Translations under genes and position numbers: made by a program
Shown here: positions 21,829 to 31,895 of the stretch, one piece after another
Position numbering within the stretch: position 1 is the first letter of the stretch
How the letters are laid out: each line of letters begins with the position of its first letter
Notes under the pieces: generated by a model
Database searches by the model: none
Told to the model about the DNA's origin: nothing
Seen by the model: only the letters and a program-made list of their open reading frames with translations
Assembly: GCA_033439765.1 (NCBI GenBank)
Contig: JAULSN010000010.1
Location: 682,001 to 746,000 of the forward strand
Source: Lasiosphaeria ovina
Lineage: Eukaryota > Ascomycota > Sordariomycetes > Sordariales > Lasiosphaeriaceae
Reading direction: 5' to 3'
Length of the DNA: 64,000 nt

Positions 21829-22653
21829 CTAAAGAAGCTCCCAGTCGTCGTCCTTCTCAAGAACTGGTGACTTGTCAAGTGGGACGACCTCCCACGAATC
21901 AGACATCTTCCGCTTGGCTTCACGGCGGGGGAGACCTTCCTTGTTCACGCTGAACCAGTCCTCTACAAGGTTATCGAGGAGCTCATTACGCTTGTCGTTA
22001 TTTGAGCGCGGGCTATCTGTGACCGGGGCGGCCTGGGAAGTAGCTTCTTGGTGCCGGCATGGAACAGCTGGATTGCTTGTGGGAAGGAGAAATGTTGATT
22101 CCTTGGCCGTGGCTGGCTTGGCGTTAACACGAGGGCTGGAGTCACTATCACAAGTGCCGGGGGTGTGGCCTGGCTGCTGTGCCCGGAGCTGGGAAATGAG
22201 ATATCCGTCGCCCTCGTTCCTCGTCAAGTCTTTAACGGGGGAGATCTGGGTAGTCGCTCGGTAGCGGTAGGGTGCTGGAGATCTCATGCGACTTGGCCAG
22301 GTCGAGTCCTGGATTTCCCTGATCTCATCCTTGGTTGGGCGTTAGTGGCAGATGCTTCCCTGGAACTAGAGCAACATGATTCCGGGAAATGACTCACTGG
22401 TGTTAACTTGTGTTTCGAGTGGTAGACATCGAATTCGAAGACTTGCACCGCCGGGTTGTGATTCAAGATCTGGCAAATTAGCTCGTCAGCACTCATATAT
22501 TTCACCGGTTGGACACTTGCTTTAGGAATTGAGGGATCGTACCGGAATGTAGTACTTTTCACTGCCAAGGACCCTATCTAACTCTTGCCTAAGGAACTCA
22601 AGGCTGCCGACATGTCGGAAAGTTTGCTTGTGTTTCCAGTGATGTTTCGGCAT
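21829..22653 (-). CDS. hypothetical protein, paralogue of the gene at 23242-23801
   Basis: Three exons on the minus strand: 22653-22543 (starts MPKHHWKHKQTFRHVG), 22469-22398 (includes VFEFDVYHSKHKLTP) and about 22308-21829 (ends DSWEVVPLD, then DDDWELL). Introns are 73 bp (GTACGA donor) and about 89 bp (GTGAGT donor). The third exon start is the least certain. Exons 1 and 2 align with those of the neighbouring gene: a conserved Trp, then LxxxRxxLD, GxxxY, and a short exon with FxxxxxHSxxxxL. The first intron also falls at the same place. No known domain, signal peptide or membrane segment; the tail is Ser/Pro/Asp-rich and probably disordered. Without the intron the exon 1 frame stops, which explains an apparent frameshift. 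Confidence 0.6.
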
Positions 22654-23241
22654 GGCTGCTATGTTGAGAAAGGCGGAGGAAACGTGGAGTGATAGTAAGG
22701 AGTTGAGAGGTAGGTCTAGTAGTAAGCTTGGGAATGCTTTGAGGTTCTCGAAGGGCTTGTAAAGATAATTAGAAAAGACAACCACAACGCAGAGACGCAG
22801 AAGACATCTTTATATACATGGCGTTAGTGGCGAGGAAACAAGTATGATTGCGGCTCAATGACTCCAGATCAACACACCTCGAGTATATGGGGAGATTTTT
22901 TGACTGCGACGGAGAGTAAAGCACCCAACAGTCATCGTTTTAGTGCAACGATGCTTGGCTGCGTCAGAAGTTGAAATTATGATTACTATGTATGTGGACA
23001 AACAACAGCACAGGCATTGAACATGGCTCTTGTAATTGAGATGATGGACGTGGTGGGCAAAGCCGCGAGCTAATCAGCCCAGTTTCAAGCGGCCAGTGGT
23101 GGGTGGCACTATACAACTATTTGTGTTTCTCAAATCAAATATCCCAATTTCATGTCTATGTTCCTGCATCGCACAACCTAAACGCCACTCACATGACAAC
23201 ATTTGAGGTGTGTCTCCGATCCGTCTCTCCAGCTCGCTCGC
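22654..23241. other. intergenic between two paralogous genes
   Basis: Promoter of the gene starting at 22653 and 3' flank of the gene ending at 23242. No further coding region seen. Confidence 0.5.
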
Positions 23242-23801
23242 TCAGATGCTTTCCCAGCACAGCTGCTCTTTCCACTCATCAATCTCGTCATAGTCGTCCG
23301 AGTCAATGGACGTGCGGATCCCTGACACGGCCGAATCCCGCCCAAACACCCTGTTCGGTTCCTCGTCCGTCCTCTTCGGGCTGCCCTCATTCTCGTCTGC
23401 GAAATTGCATTTCTGGGTCGTCGCTCTGTCTTTGAGCGTCTCAAAGTCGCGCTAGTTAGTCATGATATCAGCATCAACCACCATGTTTCATCTCACCTAT
23501 CCAATGAAGAAGGTGAAACTTACGTCGCTGAGAGCGTTGCCCGAATAGTGGATGGACCAAAACATCTTGCCTGCGTAGGGCTAATTCAACTCTGCTGTCA
23601 GCGACCCCAACCCTCAAAAACATGGAATCATCACACTTCGCGTGAGGGGGTGCAAACTGGGCGGTGCACCTCTAGGCGGTAGCTGTCCTTGCCGAAGCAC
23701 TCGTCTAGTGTTTTCCTGAGGCGGGCGGCATCCAAGTAGCTGCCGTTCCGCATGATCCGGTAGTGCTCATAGTCGGGGAGCCAGGATTTTGATGGTGCCA
23801 T
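23242..23801 (-). CDS. hypothetical small protein, 132 aa, three exons
   Basis: Minus-strand exons 23801-23670 (44 codons, MAPSKSWLPDYEHYRIM and on to SYRLE), 23580-23524 (19 codons, GKMFWSIHYSGNALSD) and 23451-23242 (69 codons and stop, ending EWKEQLCWESI). Introns are 89 and 72 bp with GTGCAC and GTAAGT donors and TAG acceptors; all junctions are phase 0. The start lies in a good context (ACCATGG). The acidic C-terminal half (DSDDYDEIDEW) is likely disordered. It is a short paralogue of the gene just downstream. No recognised domain. Confidence 0.7.
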
Positions 23802-24715
23802 GGTTGATGTGCGGTGTTAGTGTGAATGGGCAGACAATGAGACAGGCGCTCGGCAGTGAGGTTCCGAAGTGGTATTTATGGCGACCAGCTTCGAGGCAGG
23901 TTGACGTCAAATTGACGGTTCAGAATGATCAAGTGCAACCCCGTTGGCTGTCGGGATTGGTTGGTGGTCTGGGCGGAGTTTGGGGTCCAGGGCAGAGTCG
24001 GAGTTACCTTGCAAGGACAGCGTCGAATCTAATTTTGGGCGGATCTCACCGAACTTTGCAGTCCCGCCGCATGCAATGAAACCTGTTGCTGTATCACGAA
24101 ATTCCAAAGCACGTCGCGCTTCGTCATGGCAGAAGGAAACGGGGGCTGTTGGCATTACATATGAGCACCTGGGCCGTCTGCAGACGGGATGGAGCCAGGG
24201 AGACTTCAGAGCCAACACGTGTGTTCCTGCCAACAGCAGCCTACAAAATCGTATCACTGACAAATGTGCCTGCCCTCTCCCCAAAAGTCCGCTAGCGGCA
24301 TGTCTTCAAGATAAGGTCTGAAGACGAGCACACAACTTATTTTCTGATCCATTATCTAAAACCAATGAACGTGCCAAATGGCGCATTTGCTAGTTCGGAA
24401 TTCTTCCCCCCCCTTCGCTCTTCCTCAGCGCCTCAACCCCTTCCGTGGGACGACGGAGCCAATCAGGCACGGCAGCGGCCGCCAAGTCTGGCCAGCTCGT
24501 AGGCTGTCATGCAGCTTCATCCCCGCTAGTTGCGTGGCTGTGTGTGGGAGCTCTCCTGGACCCCCATTTCCAGGGCCCCATTTTCCAAAACAAAAAGTCT
24601 GAAGCTGGTCAACCCGCGCCGTAGGCCAGCCTGGACTCGTCGGCCGCCATCCGGATAATCCGACTATCGGACCCTGCATTCAATCTTCAATTGGTGTGCC
24701 CGCTATCAGCGAAAC
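23802..24715. other. intergenic, no gene seen
   Basis: Divergent upstream region between the small minus-strand gene and the HET relic. Overlapping frames of up to 125 aa on both strands lack any conserved signature and overlap each other, as expected by chance in GC-rich DNA. Confidence 0.45.
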
Positions 24716-27000
24716 ATGGCGCCCCCATTGTACACCCCACTTGCCACGGACGCGAAGGATGCCGAGATCCGGCTGCTTACCGTCTTCCCCACTGACGGCG
24801 GCGACCCAGCGTCGGTCGTCTGCTGCTCCATGCAGGCTGTGCGGCTGAGCAGCGACCCGGCCTACGAGGCTCTGTCGTACGCCTGGGGCGACCCCTCGCT
24901 GAGCAGCACTCCATAGTCAACGGCCAGCCGCTCCCAGTCACAGAGAACCTGGTGTCGGAAGAAGCCGTCGAATGCACATTCGTGGCGCGGGTGGCTGGAA
25001 TCTACATTCGTGGCGCCGTTGACCTACATACTTGGCCCTGATCTACATTCCTGGCCTCCTAGGTCTAAGACCCAATTTCATCACATAAAGTAGGGCACCT
25101 GGGCCTATGGCCACCTCTTTTTCTTCTTCTTAATACAAGCACTCTTTTGACCGCTTTCTACGCACCGTTGTTTGTGACACCTGGCCGTTGCGCTGGCCGG
25201 CGTCCGGGCCCATAACGCACCCAATAACTTCACCATCGGGGCAGACGCTATATGCATCAACCAGAGCGACCTCGCCGAGAAGTCAAGCCAAGTGGCGCTG
25301 ATGAGCAGCATCTACTCCGGCGCGACCAGGGTCGTTGGCTGGCTGGGCGGGGCCGCAGACGACAGCGACTATGCCATCGAGCTCTTCACGAGGATCGGGG
25401 ATGAGATACGTGCTAACGACAGAGATATTGTACGTTTTCCACGTCTACCTTTTTCTCTGGTGAAACGAAAGAGCCCTGGTTGTTGGGCTCGTCAATTGTG
25501 CTGAGTCGTGCTAATCACATAATAATTAATAGTCATCAGGGTCCGCGGGCGCCGTGGCGACTTTTCGCGTGGATTACAGCGACATAGAGTGCGCCTGGCT
25601 GTTGCGTATGCCGGAACTGACCGGGCCGTTCTGGCAACGGCTGTGGATAATCCAGGAGCTGGTGCTCGCGAGGGAGCTGCTATTTCTCTGAGGAGTCACG
25701 CCCACGACGTGGGACGTCCTGTCTTTTTTTTTTACGAATAATCTTGGCCCAACCAGGGACATGCTCATCAACGCTTCTAGCTCATTCCCGCCTGCGCTGT
25801 CGGTGAAGCTTCCCCGCTAGCTCTTTGAGATCGTCTTGACAATTGACCTGCTCCGACGCCTCGAACAGGAGGGTCAAAGGACCCCAATTCTGCAAACTGT
25901 TCTGTGGACATTCCTGAAGGAGAGCACTGATCCCCGGGACCACGTTTATTTCCTGCTGGGGACATCCAAATCGGGCGCCATTTGCGCCAACTACTCTCGA
26001 CCAGTGGAAGATCTCTATCTCGACCTTTCATCGCGAGCTATCGTGGAGTTGGAGCCGGCGGATTCGGGCGGCGCGGTCGCCGCATTTGGGTTTCCCCTGA
26101 ACTACGCGGGAATCGGACTACGGAGCGCTTTTGATCTTCCGTCCTGGACTGCTGATATTTCAGTGCGTAGAGAGACTAACATGGTGTGGTCTCGTGGGGG
26201 GTGGTACCGAGCATGCGGTGGCATCTCCAGGAGCTTGGCCCCGAGGGCCATCCGTGGCAAGAGTCTATGGCTGAAATGTTTCATTGTGGATACCATATGC
26301 TATGTAGGGAAAATTGAGACCCAGCCGGGTTTGGGGAATTGGCTAGAGGTTGTGCGTCACCTTATCCCTCAACTTTTGAGGAGGCTAGAGAGTGACGGCC
26401 CGGACTCTCCGGGACTAGACGCAAAAATGCGGATGATATTTCGAACATTACAGCGCGACAAGTCAATAATAGGCTACCGACTCACCAAACTGAGCCCATC
26501 CGAATACAATCGACTATGTGCTGGATACCTGTACGAGGCGCTTCCTCTTGAGAGCGACTCTGGATTGGAAACATCGGCGCCTCAGGGGTGTCGAGATGGG
26601 TTGCTACGAATGATTGCCGCATTGCCCTCGCAATACCACGACCATCCTTCCGACCTCACAATAGCAGCAATGGTTGTATTTTGAGGAATCATATGCTATA
26701 CAAACCCATGATAATAGCGCTTTCACCACCAACAATGGACGGGTGGGCGTTGGACCGCCCGATCCTCAGCCTGGCGATGTTGTATGCCTTGTACCCAGCC
26801 ACGAAGTCCCGGTTCTGTTGAGGCCGCGCGGGAATCACTACCAGCTAGTTTCGGTTGTCCATGTCGACGGCTTGATGAACGGGGAGGCGGTAGGGGACGA
26901 CATTGACTCGTGGTTAGCGTCGCCGGAGGAAATCTCGATTCAGTACATGGAAAAGATTTTGAAGGCACTACTAGGAGGCGGCAGCTCTTTTCACACATCT
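24716..27000 (+). pseudogene. HET-domain protein, broken by frameshifts, insertion and stops
   Basis: The N-terminus reads APPLYTPLATDAKDAEIRLL and YEALSYAWGDPSLSS, then a one-base shift leads to IVNGQPLPVTENL. The HET core resumes at about 25220 with GADAICINQSDLAEK, VALMSSIYSGATRVVGWLG, an intron (from about 25430 to 25531), and FWQRLWIIQELVLAREL. A foreign-looking stretch of about 200 bp (24985-25180) splits the domain. An in-frame TGA (25689-25691) and a TAG at PR-stop-LFEIV (about 25818, fits CAG to TAG) follow, then DPRDHVYFLLG and a frame change near 26680. The end carries the HET C-terminal pattern GDVVCLVPSHEVPVLLRP. The exact 3' end is uncertain. Confidence 0.8.
24985..25180. other. 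insertion within the HET pseudogene
   Basis: Sequence with no HET homology, containing repeated catattcgtggcgc / ctacattcctggc words, separating TENL from the ICINQ core. It looks like a small transposon fragment or tandem-repeat insertion; no terminal repeats were resolved. Confidence 0.4.
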
Positions 27001-27042
27001 CGACATCATAGAACCGTGTATTCAGAGAAAGTAACAAATAAA

Positions 27043-28779
27043 TCAAAGGTCCTCGGCCTGCACCCCCAGTTTCCCGTCCGAAGCCGAAGGCAAAGGCGAC
27101 CGCACGAGATGGAACTGCTCCTGCCTGCCATACACCCAGATCCACTCCGATTCCGGCTTGTCGCCTCTGCCACGTGCGTCGAAATCAGCGGGAACGTGGA
27201 GGATGTCTTCCTCGAGCGGGAAGCGTAGCGTCGCGCCCCTCTCGGGCACAAAGTGCTCCACGAGCAGTTCGACGCTGTAGTAAGTCGACGGCAGCAACGG
27301 AAGCTCGCCGAGCACGGGAACGCCGTCTTGTAGGTTGGTCATGCCTGTTTCCCCCTCGACTGTCAGTTAGTCACGTCACGGATCAAAGCGTTCAACCCTG
27401 TGCCGGCAAGTGAAACAAGACGGAAAAACAAGACAAGTCAAAGAATAGGGGTAAACACAAAAGAAGACAAAGTCAACGCACCAATCAGCGTCCCGGCCGC
27501 ATGCCCCCAGTCGCCAATGGGGTGCGAGTAGACCTTTGCGTCGATGCCCTCGGCGCGCAGCTGCGCGAGCGCGGCCGCGAGGATGTCGTTGCCGCAGCGG
27601 CCGACGACCATGTGCGCCTTGACGACGTCCTGCGCGCGGTTGGCCTTACGCAGGCCCGCAACAAAGCCTGCCGGCGCGTCCGCCTCGCCCGGCCGCAGCA
27701 CGTAACCCAGGTGCTGCGTGTCCGTGTTTAGCCCAAGCGCCGTCACGCCAAAGTCGACGTGCAGCAGGTCGCCGGGGTGGATGGTTCTAGCGGTCTCGCT
27801 CGCTGCATCACCTGCCGCCGACGACGCCGCCGTGATGTTGAAGGCGTGCTCGTCGATGACGGTCACGTCCGGGTGGAACCACGTCGTGTAGTTCATCTGC
27901 TGGATTCGCTCTCGCAGCCACCACTCGACGTCCTAAACACGCATGTTAGTGTGGACTTTGGTTTTGACTTGGCTGTATCAGGGGTGATCAGGAAGGCAAC
28001 GCACCGTTGTAGTCGTCACGCCGGGCATGATGACGCGGCTGCTAAAGGCCTCGGAGATCATGGCCCATGCCGTCGATTGAAGACGTCGGTACCAGATGGC
28101 GCGGCTCTCCGTCATGGTGGCGATGTACTCGACGGCGAGCATGGGCTTGGACACGAAGCGGGCGGCCCAGCGCTTGCCGATGCCCGCGGAGACGGCCTCG
28201 AGCTCGCCGGCGTGCAGGCCCGAGCTGAAGGAGATGTCGGGGCTCGTGTTGATGGCGATGGTCTGCGGGTCGCGCGCGGCCAGCACGCCGCGCAGCTCGC
28301 TCCACAGCCCCGGCGTGTTGTCGATCCATTTGTAGGCTGACGCCGCGGTGCTGTTGTCGCTCTCGGCGAGGAACAGCAGCGTCGTCCGCCGCCGCGCCGA
28401 GAACTCGCGCGCGGACTTGAGCGACCAGAAGACTGTTTCTTCAGCATATTCACGCTGGCTTATCTGGGGGTCAAAACAGTGGTTAGTTACTAATTAAATA
28501 CTGTTGAGAAAAGGTTGGCCTGAGACTGACCAGCCAGGCATCGACGCCGTACTTTTTCAGGAGGGCGGGGATCTTGGCTCGCCGCTCCTGCGTCCATGCG
28601 TCTTGGATTTCGGCCTGCTCACGCAGCGACGGCAGCGTGTAGTATCTCGGCAAATGCGGCCATTGTGCTGGCGATTCAAGGACTGGCTCCGAGGGCCCCA
28701 GCTTGACCTGGGCATCCCCGGCCGCGACGATGGTCACAAGAGCTGCGGCAAAGACGCCGCTCACTAGATGGATCCGCAT
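27043..28779 (-). CDS. secreted M24-family metallopeptidase (Xaa-Pro peptidase-like)
   Basis: Four exons: 28779-28531, 28463-28005, 27932-27482 and 27344-27043; 1,461 nt, 486 aa; introns of 67, 72 and 137 bp. A signal peptide (MRIHLVSGVFAAALVTIVAA) predicts secretion. After an N-terminal creatinase-like region, the pita-bread catalytic domain shows metal ligands in order: Asp in LLHVDFG (about residue 296), Asp in LNTDTQ (307), His in GHAAG (380), Glu in YSVELLVE (412) and Glu in YGRQEQF. All five ligands are present, so it should be active. It belongs to the group with a HPIGxxGHAAG active-site loop, related to creatinase and aminopeptidase P. Proline-peptide cleavage outside the cell is the likely role, but the substrate cannot be told from sequence. 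Its 3' end abuts the convergent HET relic. Confidence 0.85.
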
Positions 28780-30816
28780 GGCAATTGGCCGTATAGTGTC
28801 TTGTCTGTTAACTTGTTTGTCAGCGTTTGAATCCTTTCCACCGGGCCTATGATGAATTCAGGTAATTACAACACAATTCGACAGGGTCAACCGACCGAAT
28901 TTCCGTCCGTACATGCACGGCCGAATCACTCACTTACACGTATAGCAATGTTGATTACAAATCCGAGAGTCGCCGGCGATGGGGGCGGGGGCTTGGGAGT
29001 GAGTCCTCGACGCCAAAGGTGGAGACGAAACGGCTCGCGCTCCTCGTACAAATGAAACGGAGGCAATATCTTTTCCTGGTGCGGATTTACTGGTGAGGGA
29101 CGGCGTTACATCGCTATCGCGGCAAAAGCCGAGCCACTCTAATCCCTTCGCGCCCGGGCTTAATAGTGAGAGTCCGGGTTTTGGCGATATGGGCTTGACA
29201 AAGGTAAGGCTCAGCTCAACTCAGTTCAGCTTGGCACTCATACTGATGGTTGTGATAGCTAACGTCGTTCTCTTGTGAGTTACATATCCAGAAAAATATG
29301 GTTACTTTCGATGCAGCTTGTCTTGTATTTGTTGTCTTTAGGGCATCACGGAGTTGAAGCCCACCAAAAGGCGCTGAACGGAATGCGTCCGTAGCGGTTC
29401 TAGGTGACAACTTCGCCCACTTCCAGCGCTTACTGAGTGCTGTTACGGGCTTCTAGTGGACAACAACCCGCGGCGGAGTTATTCGGACTGGACCTGATAC
29501 AAACCTGCGGGCCTACCTCAGTTCCATTCCCAGCCCAGATCTATTCTGACATCCTCCCACAGCAACAATGCATGTATACGGACGACGGCGTGCCATAAAA
29601 CCCCGGCCTGCGTCTCATTGACGCAGGTGCAGGACAGAGTGAGTATGTACAGGGTGCGCGAGCGAGTGCCATATCTCCGTGACCGGGTCCACTCCATTAG
29701 ACAGCAAGCAAACAAGCAGCTGAAGCGGGCTCCCGTCGGTGGACCAGCACGCGCTAAGGAGAGCATAGATACAGGCAGCGAACGGCCGCTCGGCCGAAAC
29801 CCAACCTACAGTGACATAACCGTGAATAGACATTATGTCTGGGACATCTCATCCCATCTCATCTGATCTTGTGAGTCAACCCCGGACTGAGAAAGCCCCT
29901 AACGGACAGCCCGCTTCTCTAGCGCCCGCGCCCGCGCGCCAGCGGCCGCATGCCCGCGGACGCCCGTTTCGCCCGTTTGCCTGCCTGCCAGCCTGCCCAT
30001 TCACCTCGGTGCCTTGTCGCAAGATCGAGTCGGATATAGTAGCTCGTATCTGTATCCGTATGTCTTGGGTACTCCTATTCCTACTCCTGCTCCTGCGCTA
30101 CGGCGGGTGCATGCCTGTTGTCTGTTGCCTGAGGTACCCAAGGTAGTATCCGCGTAAAAGAGAATCTCCTTAAGTGGCGGCGGAGGTGTCGTGTTAAGTA
30201 GGTACCGTTTCGCCTGCCTAGTTCTACGGAGTAAAGTGCTTCAAAGGCTTGAGGGTCCCAACACACCTGAAAGGCACAGAAACGTAGCGAGCCAATCGGA
30301 AGCCAAATGTTGCCAGGCAGTGAATTCCACCACCAAGCGGATGCGGCACTGTATTCTGCAGTGTACTGTCGGTGTCGAGCACGACCGCCGAGATACCGGA
30401 CGTGGCAGCGAATGTGATGAGGAGCAAACACGGCGCGCCGACAGGTGACATGGCAAATCCCTTGGTAATACGAGGCCGTCAAGGAGTTGCGCGGATCGTA
30501 AAAAATACCACATGAATATCCCTTTGCTTCTAGACCCTTGCACGCCCAAAGGCGCCCGCGGCGCGTCGTCGGAGTTGTTGGCATCGCCCAGTTCCGGTCC
30601 GCATGAACGGAAATGCACCCCTCTCGTACATACATAAATAGGACCTCCGCGTACATGAGCTGCATCCCACCCCTCTCGTTTGCTCACTTACCGGCTCATC
30701 AACACACTTCGCAGACTGGGCACTCTCTTGAACCGCTCACAGACATCGGCTTCACCTTCAACACCTCGCAGACTAGGCCCTCTCTTAATTACCCCTCACA
30801 GACACCGACTTCCACC
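28780..30816. other. intergenic, 2 kb divergent promoter region
   Basis: Lies between the divergent M24 peptidase and alpha/beta hydrolase genes. It contains GC-rich low-complexity DNA (gcccgcgcccgcgcgcc near 29920) and a pyrimidine tract (tcctattcctactcctgctcctg, 30074-30096). No coding region could be supported. Confidence 0.5.
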
Positions 30817-31791
30817 ATGGCGGGCAACATCAAATACGACCCCGACTTCTGGAAGGCGTTCGAGCCGTTTGCGGCTATCCCGCGGCCCGTAGCCGACGAT
30901 GCCCTCACACAGCGCGCAAACAGCAACGCCACCCTGGAGCTCGTGTTCGCCATGATCCCAGAGACGCCCGGCGTTGAAGAAACCGAGTTCAAGTACCAGA
31001 CCAAGGACGGCAAGACACTGACCATGTACCGCTTTACAAAGTCCGCCACCACCACCGACGCCAAAAAAGCCGAAAAGCCGCCATCCGGGCCGGCGGTATT
31101 GTTTGTGCATGGCGGCGGGTTCATATCCGGCAGCGTGCCCGTCTTTCGCAATGCAATTACGTATTATGTTGCAAAAACGGGCATTCCCTTCTTTGCGCCA
31201 GGGTACCGCGTAGCTCCGGAAAATCCGTTCCCGGGGCCTGTGGACGACGTTTATGCCGGGCTTGAGTGGTTGCGTGACCATGCCAAAGAGCAAGACGTTG
31301 ACCCCGCGCGAATCGCCCTCTTCGGCCCCAGTGCCGGGGGCGGCCTTGCCGCCGGAGTCACGCTTCTGGCGCGCGACAAGGGCTTTACGCCGCCCATCGC
31401 CAAGCTGCTGCTCCTATACCCCATGCTGGACGACCGGACCTTCGTTCCACCCGATAACTTGCTCTCTAAGTTTGTCACATGGACCCAGAAGAACAACGAA
31501 ATTGGGTGGGGCGCATATCTCGGCCCAGATAGAAGCAACGTATCGCCGTATGCCGCGCCGGCCAGAGCAACCGATGTCTCGGGATTTCCCGTAACCTATA
31601 TCGACTGCGGCAGCCTCGACTTGTTTCGGGACGAGACCCTGGCCTTTGCCGCCAAACTGGCTGCAGCCAACATCGATGTCGAGCTTCATCTTTACCCCGG
31701 TGTCCCTCACGGGTTCGAGGCTCCGTTTTGGGATACTCCCGTGTCACAGAAGGCACAGGAAATCCGGGTTTGGGCGTTGCGCGACCTGTAG
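30817..31791 (+). CDS. alpha/beta hydrolase, HSL/type-IV esterase-lipase family
   Basis: Single exon of 324 aa. The ATG at 30817 sits in CCACCATGG context; a longer in-frame extension from 30613 is less likely. Family motifs: the oxyanion loop HGGG (residues 98-101), the nucleophile elbow GPSAG (Ser172), Asp268 in GSLDLFRDE, and His298 in GVPHGF, a full catalytic triad. The spacing is that of hormone-sensitive-lipase-like esterases, which hydrolyse short to medium acyl esters. No signal peptide, so probably cytosolic. It converges on another hydrolase gene with only 104 bp between the stop codons. Confidence 0.9.
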   Translation: MAGNIKYDPDFWKAFEPFAAIPRPVADDALTQRANSNATLELVFAMIPETPGVEETEFKYQTKDGKTLTMYRFTKSATTTDAKKAEKPPSGPAVLFVHGGGFISGSVPVFRNAITYYVAKTGIPFFAPGYRVAPENPFPGPVDDVYAGLEWLRDHAKEQDVDPARIALFGPSAGGGLAAGVTLLARDKGFTPPIAKLLLLYPMLDDRTFVPPDNLLSKFVTWTQKNNEIGWGAYLGPDRSNVSPYAAPARATDVSGFPVTYIDCGSLDLFRDETLAFAAKLAAANIDVELHLYPGVPHGFEAPFWDTPVSQKAQEIRVWALRDL

Positions 31792-31895
31792 AAATAGTTT
31801 GACGGGACAAAGTCACCAACGTTTCTCCTTCCCAACCGACCGCTCTCTCGGGGCCAAGATGTGACTTGAGAAACTGTGCCTCTTCCACATGTTGA

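Noticed and set aside
21829..22653. Frameshift between RSLNS-stop and the TFRYDPSIPK frame
   Set aside because: Explained by a 73-bp intron with GT-AG ends at the same place as in the neighbouring paralogue.
24985..25180. Intron instead of insertion in the HET relic
   Set aside because: The stretch is longer than neighbouring introns, contains internal repeats, and the flanking frame is already shifted before it.
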